Part shown: piece by piece, positions 25,407 through 34,385 of the stretch
How positions within the stretch are numbered: the first letter of the stretch is position 1
How the letters are laid out: every line of letters begins with the position of its first letter
DNA from: JAPHSX01 sp041554195
GTDB lineage: Bacteria; Pseudomonadota; Gammaproteobacteria; Thiohalomonadales; Thiohalomonadaceae
Reading direction: 5' to 3'
NCBI GenBank assembly: GCA_041554195.1
Contig: JBFFMJ010000003.1
Location: 186,001 to 250,000 of the forward strand
DNA: 64,000 nt
Made by a program: the position numbers and the translations under genes
Notes under the pieces: generated by a model
The model's database searches: none
Told to the model about the DNA's origin: nothing
Seen by the model: only the letters and a program-made list of their open reading frames with translations

Positions 25407-26395
25407 CACTGTCGCCTCCATAACAGCGTGACCAGCGCGGCCAGCAGCAGCGCCGCTGCCAGTGGCCAGTAGAACAGGGCGCGTTGCGGGCGAAACTGCT
25501 TGCTCTCGCGGGCAATCGGTTCCAGCTCATCAATCAATGAATAGATCTGGTTCAGCCCCTGGGTATCGCGGGCGCGAAAATAACGCCCGCCGGTGGTCTC
25601 GGCGATCGCGTTCAGCGTCTTCTCATCCAGGTCGCGCGAGGGGTTGACCCGCTGTGAACCAAACAGTGAGCGCACGATCATCTCATCAGCACCGATACCG
25701 ATGGTGTAGATGGTGAGCCCCGCCGAGGCCGCCAGCTCTGCCGCCTTCAGCGGCTCCACCTCACCGGCGGTGTTGGCCCCATCGGTGAGCAGGATGAGGA
25801 TGCTGCGCTCCAGCGCCTCCTCATCGGTACTGTTACGCAACCGCTTTACCGCCAGGCCGATAGCATCACCGATGGCGGTCTCCTTGCCGGCGAGACCAAT
25901 CGCCGCCTCTTCCAGCAGGGTGCGTACCGTCTTACGGTCGAAGGTTAAAGGGGTCTGCACATAGGCGTTACGGCCGAACAGGATGAGGCCGAGGCGATCA
26001 CCGACGCGTCGCTCGATAAACTCACCGGCGACGATCTGGGTGGCTAGCAGGCGGTTGATCGCCTGCCCCTGCACCACAAAATCCTCCGCCTCCATGCTGC
26101 CGGAGAGGTCCACCGCCAGCATCAGGTCGCGCCCGCTCACCGGCAGCTCGACCGCTTCGCCCACCCAGCCGGGGCGGGCCGCCGCCGCCAGTAATAGCGC
26201 CCAGGCGATTAACGCCAGCAGCAGTAGCAGCGGGCGCCCGCCGGAGGGACTGCCCGTCAGGGCCTGCTGCTCAAAGCGCGCCATCATCGGCACCCGCAAC
26301 GCCGCCTGCTGACGGCTCGCCACCGCAGGCAGCCAGCGCATCAGTAGCGGCAGCGGTAACAGCCAGAAGAGCCCGCTCCAGGCAAACTCGATCAT
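25406..26395 (-). CDS. batA: BatA: membrane-anchored von Willebrand A protein
   Basis: A 329-residue protein. Two N-terminal helices (about 5-22, 55-72), a VWA domain with full metal-binding site DLSGS (96-100) and TDGANTAG further on, and a C-terminal helix (about 305-325). VWA domains bind partners through a bound divalent metal; in Bat operons they are expected to face the periplasm. Start overlaps the DUF4381 stop by four bases, stop overlaps the next start. Confidence 0.9.
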   Translation of the reverse strand: MIEFAWSGLFWLLPLPLLMRWLPAVASRQQAALRVPMMARFEQQALTGSPSGGRPLLLLLALIAWALLLAAAARPGWVGEAVELPVSGRDLMLAVDLSGSMEAEDFVVQGQAINRLLATQIVAGEFIERRVGDRLGLILFGRNAYVQTPLTFDRKTVRTLLEEAAIGLAGKETAIGDAIGLAVKRLRNSTDEEALERSILILLTDGANTAGEVEPLKAAELAASAGLTIYTIGIGADEMIVRSLFGSQRVNPSRDLDEKTLNAIAETTGGRYFRARDTQGLNQIYSLIDELEPIARESKQFRPQRALFYWPLAAALLLAALVTLLWRRQ

Positions 26396-26880
26396 CGTGA
26401 CCCTCCCGGCAGGGTGGCGATCCAGTGATCACACAGCTTAAGCAGCGCCTCGACCTCGGGAATATTGACGTGTCTGCTACGATAGGGGGCATCGGCCAGC
26501 AGCTGTCCCACCCCCTGCTGGAAGGGCTCCCCCTTTTTGCTGTGGCGGTCCAGAAACTGCAGCCACTGCGCGCCGCTGAGCGAGGCGACCTCGGCGGCGG
26601 GAAAGCGGGTGGTGGCGACGCGACGCATCAGCACCGAAAGCCGCCCCACGATCTCCTGGCCCCGCTCCGGGTTCTCCCGGTGCTGCTGTTTGAGTTGCGC
26701 AATCGTAGCGCGGGCCTCCCGCCGCCAGCGCCTGAGGCGGATGCCGCGGCGAATAACGAAGACCAGTATAATGAAGGCGATCACGGCCCCCAGCGTCAGC
26801 CACCAGCCGGGGGCGGGGGGCCACCAGCTCACCGGCTCGGGCAGGTGAATGTCGCGCAGCTGGGTGAGGTCCACGCTCAT
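26392..26880 (-). CDS. DUF4381 membrane protein
   Basis: A 162-residue protein with the family opening LRDIHLPEPVSWWPPAPGWW (residues 8-27). One membrane helix (about 28-45) and a basic helical cytoplasmic part (RRWRREARATIAQL) follow. This is a constant member of MoxR/Bat operons in gammaproteobacteria. Overlaps both neighbours by four bases, so it is translated with them. Function unknown. Confidence 0.88.
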   Translation of the reverse strand: MSVDLTQLRDIHLPEPVSWWPPAPGWWLTLGAVIAFIILVFVIRRGIRLRRWRREARATIAQLKQQHRENPERGQEIVGRLSVLMRRVATTRFPAAEVASLSGAQWLQFLDRHSKKGEPFQQGVGQLLADAPYRSRHVNIPEVEALLKLCDHWIATLPGGSR

Positions 26881-27848
26881 CGTTTCACCCCGAAGCGGCG
26901 CTGTAACACGGCGAGTGGGTCATCGGCGGTGGAGAGCGGCAGCAGGTGGATCCCCGGCAGGTGTGCCAGCCGCTGCAGCTCACCCAGCTGTGACTCAAAA
27001 CGCGCGTGGTAGGCCTCGCGTTGTGACTGACTACCGGTGTCGATTACCCTGCTCAGATCGCCATCGCTCACCCGGTAGTGACCGGCGGGGGGCAGCTCGG
27101 CCTCCAGCGGGTCATGGCAGAAACCGAGCACCACCTCACTGTGTCGCCCCAGCTCGGTGATCTGCGAGGCACTGCTGCGGTTGAGTCCGGCAAAATCACT
27201 CAAGATAAAGATCAGGCTGCCCGGCGAGGCGACGCGGCGCAGCCGTTGCACCGCCAAGAGCAGGCTCTCCTCAACACTATTCTCAGCCGCCTCGGCACGC
27301 TGCCAGCGCGACTCCTCACCCAGTCTCTTCAACAGGTGAAGCAGCGGCGGTTTGCCGCCCCGTGGCCGGTGTTCCTGGTGGTTCCGATCATCAAACAGCA
27401 GCGCACCGACCCGGTCCCCCCCATCGACCGCGCTCCAGCCGAGCAGCGCCGCCGCCTGCACCGCACGCACCGCCTTGTAGGCGCCACGGGTGGCGAAGAA
27501 CATAGTGTCGCGCAGGTCGACCGAGAGCAGCACCGCACGCTCGCGCTCCTCACGATAGAGCTTGGTGTGGGGTTTGCCGGTGCGGGCGGTGACCCGCCAG
27601 TCGAGGCTGCGCACATCGTCGCCCTGCTGGTAGGGGCGCACCTCGTCAAACTCCATGCCACGCCCCTTGAATCGCGAGACATAGCCACCGCTCTGCTGTG
27701 AGCGGATCTTTGAGGTGGCCAGCGACAGCGAGCCCGCCTGGTGGTGCAGCGCGATCAGCGCACGGGTAGACAGGCGCACTACCCCTTCACCCGATTGCTC
27801 AGGCGGGGGCGTACTCACAGCCGTTGAGGAGAACCAGCGTTTCAACAT
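26877..27848 (-). CDS. DUF58 family protein
   Basis: A 323-residue protein. The DUF58 signature FKGRGMEFDEVRPYQQGDD (about 59-77) and RSLDWRVTARTGKPHTK follow the family pattern, with VWA-like features after it (VLLSVDLRDTM, then the GALLFDD region). It has no membrane helices and is cytoplasmic. Second gene of the operon, six bp after moxR; probable partner of the MoxR ATPase. Confidence 0.88.
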   Translation of the reverse strand: MLKRWFSSTAVSTPPPEQSGEGVVRLSTRALIALHHQAGSLSLATSKIRSQQSGGYVSRFKGRGMEFDEVRPYQQGDDVRSLDWRVTARTGKPHTKLYREERERAVLLSVDLRDTMFFATRGAYKAVRAVQAAALLGWSAVDGGDRVGALLFDDRNHQEHRPRGGKPPLLHLLKRLGEESRWQRAEAAENSVEESLLLAVQRLRRVASPGSLIFILSDFAGLNRSSASQITELGRHSEVVLGFCHDPLEAELPPAGHYRVSDGDLSRVIDTGSQSQREAYHARFESQLGELQRLAHLPGIHLLPLSTADDPLAVLQRRFGVKR

Positions 27849-27853
27849 CCGCT

Positions 27854-28840
27854 TCAGGGCACGGCAATCTGCTGGATCAGGGTATTGATAAAGCGGTCCG
27901 GGGTGATCCCCTCGGCCTCCGCCTCGTAGGAGAGCAGCACCCGGTGGCGCAGTACATCGAAGGCCATGGTCTGGATATCCTCCGGGGCGACAAAGTCACG
28001 ACCGGCCAGCCAGGCGTGGGCGCGGGCACAGCGGTCCAGGGCGATGGTCGCCCGCGGGCTCGCGCCCCACTGCACCCAGCGTGCCAGCTCGCTGCCGTAG
28101 GGTGAGGGGTCGCGGGTCGCCATGATGATCTCGATAAGGTAACGCTCCAGATTCTCCGCCATGTGGAGCGCCAGCACCTCGTCACGTGCGGCAAACAGCT
28201 CTACCTGGCTGAGCGGCGCGGCACTGCGGGTGGCCGTCTCGCCACCCGCCGCCTCACGGCGTGCCAGTCGCAGGATCGCCTGCTCGGTCTCGGCCTGCGG
28301 GTAGTCGATCTTCACGTGCAGCAGGAAGCGATCCAGCTGCGCCTCGGGCAGCGGGTAGGTCCCCTCCTGCTCAATCGGGTTCTGTGTCGCCATTACCAGG
28401 AACAGGGCGGGCAGTGGGTAGGTGGTACTGCCGACGGTGATCTGCCGCTCGGCCATCGCCTCCAGCAGCGCCGACTGCACCTTGGCCGGGGCGCGGTTGA
28501 TCTCATCGGCCAGCACCAGATTGTGGAACAGCGGGCCTTTCTGGAAAACGAAAGAACCATCCTGTGGGCGGAAGATGTCAGTGCCGGTGAGGTCGGCAGG
28601 CAATAGGTCGGGGGTAAACTGCACGCGGTGGAAGTCACCCTCGATGCCCTCGCTCAGCGCCTTGATGGCGCGGGTCTTGGCCAGGCCGGGGGCCCCCTCC
28701 ACCAGCAGGTGGCCGTCGGCCAGCAGGGCGATCAGCAGGCGGTCGACTAAACGCTCCTGCCCGAGGATCTCTGCAGATACCCGCTCTTTTAACGCCAATA
28801 CCGCCTGTTGTGTCGATGAGGATTCCAAAACCGCTACCAT
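27854..28840 (-). CDS. MoxR-family AAA+ ATPase
   Basis: A 328-residue chaperone-like ATPase. Walker A is GAPGLAKT (49-56), Walker B LVLADE (108-113), sensor 1 region VMATQNP (about 148-154), and the C-terminal lid includes ATIALDRCARA. MoxR proteins help mature or activate VWA-domain partners, which fits this operon: moxR-DUF58-DUF4381-batA-batBC-batD, all minus, with four to six bases between or overlapping. First gene of the unit; about 220 bp upstream hold its promoter, which I could not pin down. Confidence 0.92.
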   Translation of the reverse strand: MVAVLESSSTQQAVLALKERVSAEILGQERLVDRLLIALLADGHLLVEGAPGLAKTRAIKALSEGIEGDFHRVQFTPDLLPADLTGTDIFRPQDGSFVFQKGPLFHNLVLADEINRAPAKVQSALLEAMAERQITVGSTTYPLPALFLVMATQNPIEQEGTYPLPEAQLDRFLLHVKIDYPQAETEQAILRLARREAAGGETATRSAAPLSQVELFAARDEVLALHMAENLERYLIEIIMATRDPSPYGSELARWVQWGASPRATIALDRCARAHAWLAGRDFVAPEDIQTMAFDVLRHRVLLSYEAEAEGITPDRFINTLIQQIAVP

Positions 28841-29026
28841 GCTATCTACCCTTCTGTTGTTGCCGTTGTGCAGTTTAATGCATCTTTATTCTGTCATCGT
28901 CGCGACGCGACTATGGGATTTAAAGACTCAATACAGCGCCAAAGGTTCCCGGTACCCTTAAACCACCGGCAGGAGACCGAATCATAAAACCTGCGCAATT
29001 CTAGAGCCCGGCCGGGCACAAGACAA

Positions 29027-29050
29027 ATCCCCGGCCTTTAAAGGGGGGAT
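29027..29050. repeat. Palindromic intergenic repeat
   Basis: ATCCCC-GG-CCTTTAAAGG-GG-GGAT, nearly perfect over 24 bp, lies between moxR and the sulfur-carrier gene. It resembles the ATCCCC(C)TTT...AAAGGGGGAT hairpins found as dispersed short repeats. Confidence 0.45.
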
Positions 29051-29062
29051 AAATAGCAGACA

Positions 29063-29095
29063 AACAAAAACGCCCGCGGTTAAGCGGGCGTTTCG
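29063..29095 (-). terminator. Intrinsic terminator of the TusE/DsrC gene
   Basis: CGCCCGC-TTAACC-GCGGGCG on the minus strand (29071-29090) followed by TTTTTGTTTG. Confidence 0.88.
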
Positions 29096-29108
29096 GGGTA
29101 AGGCGTGG

Positions 29109-29402
29109 TTAGACGCAGCCGGTCGGCTTGGGCAGGCCACCGTACTTGGTGATCGGCTTCATCGGGCCGGTCATCCACAGCTGGAACATCGCCTTCTGGT
29201 CCACCCCCATGAATTTGGAGAATTTGCGGATCGGCGGCACCACGCTGTGCTCATCGTAGTATTCGCGGGCCTTCATAATATGCGCCCACTTCTCTTCATT
29301 CAGTTCGTACTCATCGACCTCAGCCATCGCACGGGCAATTTCAGGGGTCCAGTCATACATATTGGTCAGGTAACCATCACCGTCTCTGTTTGGAAGTTCC
29401 AT
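29109..29402 (-). CDS. TusE/DsrC/DsvC-family sulfur carrier protein
   Basis: A 97-residue protein with the family core YDWTPEIARAMAEVDEYEL, a basic helix (KWAHIMKAREYY) and the conserved flexible end GGLPKPTGCV, with the penultimate Cys96 that carries persulfide. True DsrC has a second Cys about ten residues earlier; here that position is not Cys (PITKYGG), so this is TusE-like or another single-Cys member, acting in sulfur relay to tRNA thiolation or in regulation. ATG 29402 has GAGGAAC upstream. It is a monocistronic unit with its own strong promoter and terminator, so probably well expressed. Confidence 0.88.
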   Translation of the reverse strand: MELPNRDGDGYLTNMYDWTPEIARAMAEVDEYELNEEKWAHIMKAREYYDEHSVVPPIRKFSKFMGVDQKAMFQLWMTGPMKPITKYGGLPKPTGCV

Positions 29403-29481
29403 TTTCAGTTCCTCTTTTGCTAGTGGCTGCGATGAGTCTGTCTCATCGGTCAACCGGGTTAACCAACTGTTATTGTCAGGT

Positions 29482-29510
29482 ATTACACTATAACCAACCG
29501 TGCCTGTCAA
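29482..29510 (-). promoter_or_regulatory. Near-consensus sigma-70 promoter of the sulfur-carrier gene
   Basis: On the minus strand TTGACA (29505-29510), a 17-bp spacer and TGTAAT (29482-29487): perfect -35, one mismatch in the -10. It lies about 80 nt upstream of the start codon. Confidence 0.8.
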
Positions 29511-29628
29511 GTATTAGTTCTTACTAATGTAGGGGGCTTTACAGGGAACTCAGGGAGATCGACGAAAAAACGCCGCCGCGGGGCGCCACGGCCTGTTAAT
29601 GGCGGCCAGAGCAGGGCAAACTAGCCCC

Positions 29629-29847
29629 ATGTTTGATAAACAGGATCTGCTAAAACTCGCCCGCCACACCATGCCCTTTGGTAAATATCAGGGCAAGGTG
29701 CTGATCGATCTGCCCGAGGAGTACCTGCTGTGGTTCGCCAAAAAGGAGTTCCCCAAGGGGGAGCTGGGGCGGCTGATGCAGCTGGCGCTGGAGATCCGCA
29801 TCAACGGGCTGGAGGGGGTGATTATGCCCCTGAAGCAGCGGCGTTGA
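29629..29847 (+). CDS. DUF3820 family protein
   Basis: A 72-residue protein containing MPFGKYQGKVLIDLPEEYL (about 12-30), the signature of DUF3820, a small family sometimes linked to exonuclease or quorum-sensing-regulator annotations without firm function. Start ATG 29629 (MFDKQDLL) gives the usual N-terminus; no strong binding site, and an ATG at 29599 is possible. Confidence 0.85.
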   Translation: MFDKQDLLKLARHTMPFGKYQGKVLIDLPEEYLLWFAKKEFPKGELGRLMQLALEIRINGLEGVIMPLKQRR

Positions 29848-29886
29848 GCTGCTGGGCAGCCATGCCCAGCTAGCCCCGTCACAACC

Positions 29887-30660
29887 TCACAACAATGAGC
29901 GAAGCTGCCCCAAGGCCTCACCCCGCCCTGCCACATCCTTTACCGCACGCTTATAAAAACCACGCAGACTGCTCTTCAGCTGCGGCAACACCTCGCCTTT
30001 TGGAATGCCCTTCAGCTCACTAAAGATCGCCAGCGCATAGGTCATATCGTACTGCGAAAGATAGCTCTGGCGGTCCACCGGTTGCGGTGCGCAGCTGCCG
30101 CAACGCGGAATACGCACGTTAAAGGCGCTATTGGCCATGATCACACCGAAGCCGGTAAAGCTGGCCAGCACCTCGGTGACATGCGGCCAGTTCTCCTCGC
30201 CGCCGGGTGGCGCCTCCTGCGCCAGGGTGCCGAGGTAGTGGGCAAAGCTATGGGCGAAGCTGGCGATCATCGCCTCGGGGTTGTTGATCAGCGCCGGGTC
30301 ATAGAGGACCGGCAGGCGCTGCGACTCCTCCACCTCGGCCAGTGCCGAGCCGCCGCGAATTGGGCCATCCAGTAACAGCTTTGGCGCCTCCTCCAGCTGA
30401 CACTGGCGTCCATCCACCAGACGGGTCGGCCAGTGGGCAATCGCGGCATACTCCTTCACCTTGTCGCAGATCAGCCCCGCCATCCCCTCGACGCTATCGA
30501 CCCTGCCGGGAAAGAAGCGGTCATTGGGCTGCACCAGCACGGTGTGATCACGGAAGAGCGCCGCATCGAAATTACGCAGGGCCCAGGCGTAGGTATCAAA
30601 CAGCCACTGAATCGACGCCTCATCGAGTACCGGTTTTTTGTTAAATAGTGCGGAAAACAA
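29887..30660 (-). CDS. Zincin-like protein with a degenerate HExxH motif
   Basis: A 257-residue protein. The central IASFAHSFAHYLG stands where related proteins have a metalloprotease-type HELAHYLG, so the catalytic Glu is Ser while both His remain (HxxxH). The following TEVLASFTGFGVIMANSAFN is also typical of that group. A Cys pair (RCGSC) could bind a metal. I prefer the TTG start at 30660, which has GAGGA seven bases upstream and yields MFSALFNKKPVLDE; an ATG at 30726 exists but lacks a placed binding site. Enzyme activity is doubtful. Confidence 0.6.
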   Translation of the reverse strand: MFSALFNKKPVLDEASIQWLFDTYAWALRNFDAALFRDHTVLVQPNDRFFPGRVDSVEGMAGLICDKVKEYAAIAHWPTRLVDGRQCQLEEAPKLLLDGPIRGGSALAEVEESQRLPVLYDPALINNPEAMIASFAHSFAHYLGTLAQEAPPGGEENWPHVTEVLASFTGFGVIMANSAFNVRIPRCGSCAPQPVDRQSYLSQYDMTYALAIFSELKGIPKGEVLPQLKSSLRGFYKRAVKDVAGRGEALGQLRSLL

Positions 30661-30750
30661 CAGAGATTCCTCTTTGCTACCAGGGATTAGGGCGCTCAGT
30701 ATAAACCGGGCATGAATACCCGGCACACTTCCTTTCGCTATTTTTCCGGC

Positions 30751-31914
30751 CTATTCAGCAGGCCAGTGTTCGGTGGTGATCCCGGTACCCAGATCGGCAT
30801 CGATCAGACGCTGGCGCACTTCCAGCAGCTTTTCGATCAGCGCCGGTTCGCTCTTCTCATAGGCCTCGGCATCGGGGGCACGTTTGACCACCACACCGAG
30901 CAGTTCGGTGATGGCGTTGCCGATAGAGTTCTGGCTGATGGTGACAATGAGCTTGCCGTTGTCGTTGCGGTAGATCAGCTGCTTGAAGGCGGGCTGCCAG
31001 CGCAGGCCGTTTGCGTAGGCCGGATCGATAATGCAGCGATCGCGGATCATCTTCGCCGCGGTGAGAAAATCATTATTGAACAGCAGCTTCTCCTCCACCA
31101 GTGCCGGGAAGTAGGCCTGCTTGGGCATCGGTGCATTACGGGTAGAGACTTGGGTGAAGAAGGTGCGGTAGAAGTCGATAAAGCCCTTGAGGATGATGTC
31201 GTACTCCTTCCAGAAGCGCACCTCTTTTAGCGCCTCGACGCCACCGGTGATCTCCCAGGCGGGCAGCCCCTGCGGATAGCCGGTGAGCTCTATCTTGCAG
31301 CTGCCGTCATTGCAGGGTTTGAGGATCTGCAGGTCGAGGCGATCGAAGAAGCCACGGTAGACATCACGCATATGGGCCTGGAAAAGTGAGTGCTGACCAC
31401 CATCGGTAAGGTTGGGGTTATTGCTGTCGGCCAGCGGGGCATCGCGTAGCTGCTGTTTGTTGAAGACGATAAAGTGGTTGTGCAGCATGCGGATGCTCGG
31501 CACGCCGGGCGAGGTCAGCGGCCAGGTGGCATCGAGGCTCGCCTCACCCGCCAGCACCAGGGCCTCGGCCGGGTCGGGGTACTTTTCCAGCATGTACTCG
31601 ATGATGATCTGGTTCATCCGGTTCCACACATGCTTTACATCATCCGGCACCTGGGTGCGGCGCACCGGGCGGCCCAGCGGGTTAAGCACCGTCTGTGAGG
31701 TGTTGTAGATAATGGAGGTATCGAACTCGTTGGAGTGGCCCAGCGCCTTTCTATAGAGCAGCAGGTTTTCCGGATTACGCAACAGGCCATTGTTATTGGC
31801 CAGGTCGTTAAGGTTCTCGGTGGAGTTGAAGAACTCGTTGGGCTTCATCCCCTCCGGCACATCCAACGGAATGGGGCGGAAGGGGGTAACGATCTCGCGT
31901 GGGCCTGACTGCAT
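30751..31914 (-). CDS. Conserved hypothetical protein, unrecognised
   Basis: A 387-residue soluble protein. The start is ATG 31914 (MQSGPREIVTPF), eight bases after GAGGA; the ATG at 31944 has no binding site. Visible features are MLHNHFIVF (about 162-170) with a His pair, DLQILKPCNDGSC, and an aromatic-rich middle (FWKEYDIILKGFIDFYRTFF). No signal peptide or membrane helix. It is followed 91 bp later by the degenerate zincin on the same strand; the two may form an operon. No function can be assigned. Confidence 0.7.
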   Translation of the reverse strand: MQSGPREIVTPFRPIPLDVPEGMKPNEFFNSTENLNDLANNNGLLRNPENLLLYRKALGHSNEFDTSIIYNTSQTVLNPLGRPVRRTQVPDDVKHVWNRMNQIIIEYMLEKYPDPAEALVLAGEASLDATWPLTSPGVPSIRMLHNHFIVFNKQQLRDAPLADSNNPNLTDGGQHSLFQAHMRDVYRGFFDRLDLQILKPCNDGSCKIELTGYPQGLPAWEITGGVEALKEVRFWKEYDIILKGFIDFYRTFFTQVSTRNAPMPKQAYFPALVEEKLLFNNDFLTAAKMIRDRCIIDPAYANGLRWQPAFKQLIYRNDNGKLIVTISQNSIGNAITELLGVVVKRAPDAEAYEKSEPALIEKLLEVRQRLIDADLGTGITTEHWPAE

Positions 31915-32049
31915 GGTCTCAATCCTCGGAAAATTTATATCCATATAAGTTATTGAAATAACAACAATAACTCAATAATTTTCCAACCATACCACCATAG
32001 ATGCTGGAGGTGTATAAGGCTTTGTTCTGACTCTCAGCGTCGGCCCCCA

Positions 32050-34170
32050 TCAGGCGGGGGTTGCCGCCAGGTCTATCGGCGCCATGTCGATGAGCATTTG
32101 CACGTTTTTCACTTGCCCCCCCTCGATTAACATCTCTATCACCTCTTTGGGAACCGGTCGCAGAAAATAGTAGCCCTGAATCCAGCTGCAGTTGAAAGCC
32201 TTGAGCCGGTTGTACTGATCCTCGGTCTCTACCCCCTCGGCAATCACTTCCATATTGAAGTCGTGGGCCAGCATCATCAACATGCGCACCAGCTGCAAGC
32301 CCTTGCCCTCGGCAGTCATATCCTGCACAAAGCTTTTATCGATCTTAAGAATGTCGAAGCTAAACTGGTGCAGATAGGTCAGCGAACTGTAACCGGTTCC
32401 AAAATCATCAATACTGATATGTACACCCAGCTGCTGGATTTCATTGAGCACCCGGGTGGCCGCTTCCTTGTGACGAATGAGGGTGCTCTCCGTCACCTCA
32501 CAGTGCAGCAATCCTGCCGGCAGATCAGAGCTGCTCAGTGCCTGCCGCACGGTCTCGACGAGATCATTATCATCATCGATTTGCTTGCCGGAGAGGTTGA
32601 CCGCAATAAAGAAACGAGAACCGTAATGCTGATTCCACTCCTGCACCTGATGACACGCCTGATGCAGCACCCATTCGCCTATCTTTCCGATAAGGCCCGT
32701 TGCCTCGGCCAACGGAATAAACTTCTCGGGTGGGATACTCCCCATCTCGGGGTGAGTCCAGCGCAGCAACGCCTCAAAGCCACCAACAGTATTGTTGTGT
32801 GTGTCGACCACCGGTTGATAGTAGATCTGCAGCTCGCCACGCTCCATCGCCTGATGCAACTCGCTCTCCAGTTGCATAATGATGAGTGCCTTTTGATGCA
32901 TCTCGGGGTTAAAGAACTCAATACGCCCCTTCCCCTCATCCTTGGCCCGATACATGGCGATATCGGCATCGCGAATCATCTCATCAGCCTGTGTATAGCA
33001 TTGACTGCTGCAGCAGATACCGATGCTGGCATCGGTGTGAATCGACACCCCGTCGATCACCATCACCTCTCTTAGCTCTTCCAATACGCGCTCCACCGCG
33101 GCAAGCATCGACTCCAGCGAAGCGGCACTCTCCAGCAACAGGGTAAACTCATCGCCACCCAGGCGGGCCGCCGTATCACCGGGACGGATGTGGCGTTGCA
33201 GACGCTCTGCAATCTCCAGCAAAACACGATCACCCATTTGATGACCATAACTGTCATTAATCAGCTTAAAGCGATCAAGGTCGACAAGGCAGACAGCAAA
33301 GTGATATCCACCCTCTCTATGACAACGGTCGAGTGACTGCTCTATTCGATCCAGGAAAAGCTGGCGATTGGGCAAGCCGGTCAAAACATCATGCAATGCC
33401 TCATGTTCAATCAACCGCAGTAGCTTCCCATTATCGTTCTGTCGCCGCCAAACCACCGTAGAGAACAACAGCATGCCGGCCAGACCCAGCCCCCACACGA
33501 CCGTGTGCACAAAAACAATGGTGCGCACTGTCACCTTGTCTGCATCAAAGTAGGGGGTAAGCGGGATCGCGATACTTACTCCGCCGCGCACATCCCCCGC
33601 CTTAAAGCCAAGATGTCCATGACACTGCACACAGCTCTGCTCCATGATCACCACTTTCATTAAGCGCACGAAGGGCTTGCCGTCGATGGCGGTCTCCTCT
33701 ACCACCTCACTCTCACCCTGCTCGAAGCGTTGCAGCGCCGAGTGCTCCCACTCATCGGGTTTGTTTTTCGGATTCAAGACGATCTTTCCCGTGGCCTTGC
33801 CCTTGATGCCGTAACTCGATTCATACTCCTCGGTCATCTGGCGCATCATGTAGGCGGGATTCATCAGGGTAAGGGCGGTGCCGTCATCTAACCTTACGTC
33901 ACGACTTGGCAGGTGCGACAGGTAGGGATTGGGAGGGGTGCGCTCGTCTGGCCTGACGTAGACACCGCCGTGGCGGCTGGCCCAGCTGCGAAAGGCCATA
34001 TCCTTATTCCAGTTGGCGCGTGCCTCGGCGGTCGCAAGTCGCACCTTCTCATCGTGAAGATTGGAGATGTTCCATTTAAGGGAATAAGCCGACAACGCAC
34101 TCCATAACAACAGCGCCACAGCTGTCGAAACAATGATCCATGTGGTGGTGAAATAGCGGTAACGCACCAA
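32050..34170 (-). CDS. Heme-sensor-like diguanylate cyclase/phosphodiesterase (DUF3365-GGDEF-EAL)
   Basis: A 706-residue inner-membrane signalling protein. A helix (about 11-30) is followed by a periplasmic DUF3365 (Tll0287-like) domain with a c-type heme motif CVQCH (180-184), a second helix (about 217-240), GGDEF at 338-342 with its inhibitory site RPGD (329-332), and EAL at 466-468 (EALLRW). DDFGTGYSS and IAEGVE are intact, so both synthesis and breakdown of cyclic di-GMP are possible. A redox or ligand signal at the heme would be relayed inward. It is transcribed alone. Confidence 0.92.
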   Translation of the reverse strand: MVRYRYFTTTWIIVSTAVALLLWSALSAYSLKWNISNLHDEKVRLATAEARANWNKDMAFRSWASRHGGVYVRPDERTPPNPYLSHLPSRDVRLDDGTALTLMNPAYMMRQMTEEYESSYGIKGKATGKIVLNPKNKPDEWEHSALQRFEQGESEVVEETAIDGKPFVRLMKVVIMEQSCVQCHGHLGFKAGDVRGGVSIAIPLTPYFDADKVTVRTIVFVHTVVWGLGLAGMLLFSTVVWRRQNDNGKLLRLIEHEALHDVLTGLPNRQLFLDRIEQSLDRCHREGGYHFAVCLVDLDRFKLINDSYGHQMGDRVLLEIAERLQRHIRPGDTAARLGGDEFTLLLESAASLESMLAAVERVLEELREVMVIDGVSIHTDASIGICCSSQCYTQADEMIRDADIAMYRAKDEGKGRIEFFNPEMHQKALIIMQLESELHQAMERGELQIYYQPVVDTHNNTVGGFEALLRWTHPEMGSIPPEKFIPLAEATGLIGKIGEWVLHQACHQVQEWNQHYGSRFFIAVNLSGKQIDDDNDLVETVRQALSSSDLPAGLLHCEVTESTLIRHKEAATRVLNEIQQLGVHISIDDFGTGYSSLTYLHQFSFDILKIDKSFVQDMTAEGKGLQLVRMLMMLAHDFNMEVIAEGVETEDQYNRLKAFNCSWIQGYYFLRPVPKEVIEMLIEGGQVKNVQMLIDMAPIDLAATPA

Positions 34171-34385
34171 ATTATCCCTGGCCGGTTATTTTTGGCACTC
34201 CAGAGTGTTCCAAAATGCCAACTGCAGGCATTGATACAAATCAAGTACACGGGGCTTCTATCAGAAGCCGAATACTCTAGATCGCAAAGTGTCATCACAC
34301 AAAGATCAAGTCCCTGTTACACGCTACCCCTGGTCTCTTTATCAGCCCACGACACGGAGCTCGCTGCATTGCTCACATCAAATCT

